Source: Nansenia antarctica
Taxonomy: Eukaryota; Chordata; Actinopteri; Argentiniformes; Microstomatidae
Assembly (NCBI GenBank): GCA_963989245.1
Contig: OZ022357.1
Location: 21,643,254 to 21,707,253 of the forward strand
DNA length: 64,000 nt
Direction: 5' to 3'
A program made the position numbers and the translations under genes. Below the pieces are notes generated by a model. That model worked only from the letters and a program-made list of their open reading frames with translations. It was not told the origin of the DNA and made no database searches. Numbering within the stretch: position 1 is the stretch's first letter; the number at the start of each line of letters is the position of its first letter. Of the stretch, positions 62,770 through 64,000 are shown in pieces.

Positions 62770-64000
62770 AACAGGTAGGTCAACGAAAACTAAGGGACAC
62801 GTTACCGAACGGGGACACGAGGTTTGTAATAACCCCTAATCAATAAATCAATTCTGATTTGGGTTAAAAAAAGAAAAGAAAAAAAAGGGTTATAACTGAT
62901 GTTATAACATCAATATAACAGTATAACAGTATAACAGTTATAACAGTAATAATTAACAACAGTAATTAACAATAATTCATTAATAACAGTATAACAGTGC
63001 TACCACACTGCCAGCCCTCATGCAGTCGGTCAGGTTCTGCTTACTCATCAGTTCTGACCACGACAGGCTGGGAAAAAACACAGACAAAAAAAAATCGCTA
63101 ACCGGTAAAGTAGCTAATCGCTACTATCGCCTCAGACTAACTACTATGTATTGACACATTCGCGGAGCAACAATACAAGTACAACATTAAACACCAGTCG
63201 TGCCAAAGCAGCAGCGCGCGACAGACACGTCAGTCAAAACGGCCCATAAATAACGCCATTGCATTTGTAAATAAGAATTGGAAAAATAAGAATGTATTTG
63301 TAAATAAGAATGTGTTCTTACATGTTTGCCTGGTTAAATAAAATAAAAAATAAATTAATTAATAAGGAAGCATGTGGGAGCTCGAGCTGCTGCTAGTCTC
63401 GTCTGACACGAACATGTAAACATCATGCTAGCAACGTGAGGCTGGATAGCTCGTATCTGCATGCATTTGTATGTATCTGGAATAGCTAAACACACTTAGA
63501 ATTTTCTAGCAATCCTAAAAAGGAAGGGAGGCATTTTTGGGGGGGACTTCTTGTTTTGATAATCCCTAAACCAAGAGCTCGAGCTCATGTCAATGCGCTG
63601 TATGTAGGCTACAACCCCCCAAAACGACCATATAACTAGTGTTAGCTTACTTCTCAATTCTTTGACTCACCCACTTAATTCGACAATATCCACCACGTGT
63701 GTAAATGTTTGGGGTTTTTCCTCAGGGTAATTGTCTGTTTCTTATAAAGAGAAACGTTTACTCTTGTGGTTCCCGATTGACTCCAGGACTGTTGCGCCGC
63801 AGACCAGACCTCCTCTCTGTGCAGCTCTGAACTCTGGAGATTACGTTATTACGACGTGGCAAGAGTGCAGTTTAGTTTAGACAGACTTCTGAGAGAGGCC
63901 AAGTAGACTCAACAGCGCCCCCCACAGGGCAGGAGCGACATCACACTCACAATACTACTACACTCTCAGATGGGGGTGAACGGTCCACTATTTGCTCCTC
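62767..64000. other. Right end of the window, possible promoter area of a neighbour
   Basis: A low-complexity TAACAG-rich stretch lies at 62880-63000. A LINE-tail-like piece lies at about 63255-63350 ('tgcctggttaaataaaataa'). From 63770 the DNA is more GC-rich with CpGs. This could hold the first exon of SMCO4 (-) or of a gene to the right, but no splice site or frame settles it. Confidence 0.3.

Overview
The window is a nuclear segment of a ray-finned fish (teleost) genome. The genes are split by introns. The DNA is crowded with fish-type hAT, Tc1 and MITE elements, LINE and SINE fragments and microsatellites. Four vertebrate gene types are recognisable: a DEUP1/CEP63-family centriole gene, SMCO4, SLC36A4 and a finTRIM-type TRIM gene. 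SLC36A4, DEUP1 and SMCO4 are also neighbours on human 11q21, which supports the identifications.

Layout. At 1-237 lies the 3' UTR of a TRIM copy whose body is left of the window. DEUP1 copy 1 (+) follows with exons at 3105-10577, then SMCO4 copy 1 (-) at 11862-12041. A duplication junction sits near 12268-12273. SLC36A4 (-) runs 12809-29081 but contains only its 5' six coding exons (264 codons). From 29.7 to 41.3 kb there is repeat-rich non-coding DNA. A complete six-exon TRIM gene (+) occupies 41504-44734. DEUP1 copy 2 (+) is at 47502-54614 and SMCO4 copy 2 (-) at 55904-56083. The last 8 kb is mostly transposable elements and simple repeats.

The simplest reading is a direct tandem duplication with a period of about 44 kb. 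One breakpoint lies in an SLC36A4 intron, inside a hAT-type MITE. The other lies 5' of SMCO4. The order SLC36A4-TRIM-DEUP1-SMCO4 seen at 12.8-56 kb would be the original unit. The material at 1-12.27 kb is the right part of the preceding unit, so a full SLC36A4 and another TRIM body are predicted upstream. A falsely duplicated haplotype in the assembly is the main alternative.

The most unusual structures belong to the repeats. (1) A roughly 250-bp MITE family with CGTGA ends and 4-bp target duplications is present about 11 times; in three copies its terminal motif has been amplified into a 26-bp satellite. (2) A second inverted-repeat element, present three times, carries internal TTAGGG telomere-like repeats. 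(3) A 32-bp tandem repeat has made four copies of an SLC36A4 splice donor. (4) At least eight hAT-like insertions have exact or near-exact 8-bp target duplications.
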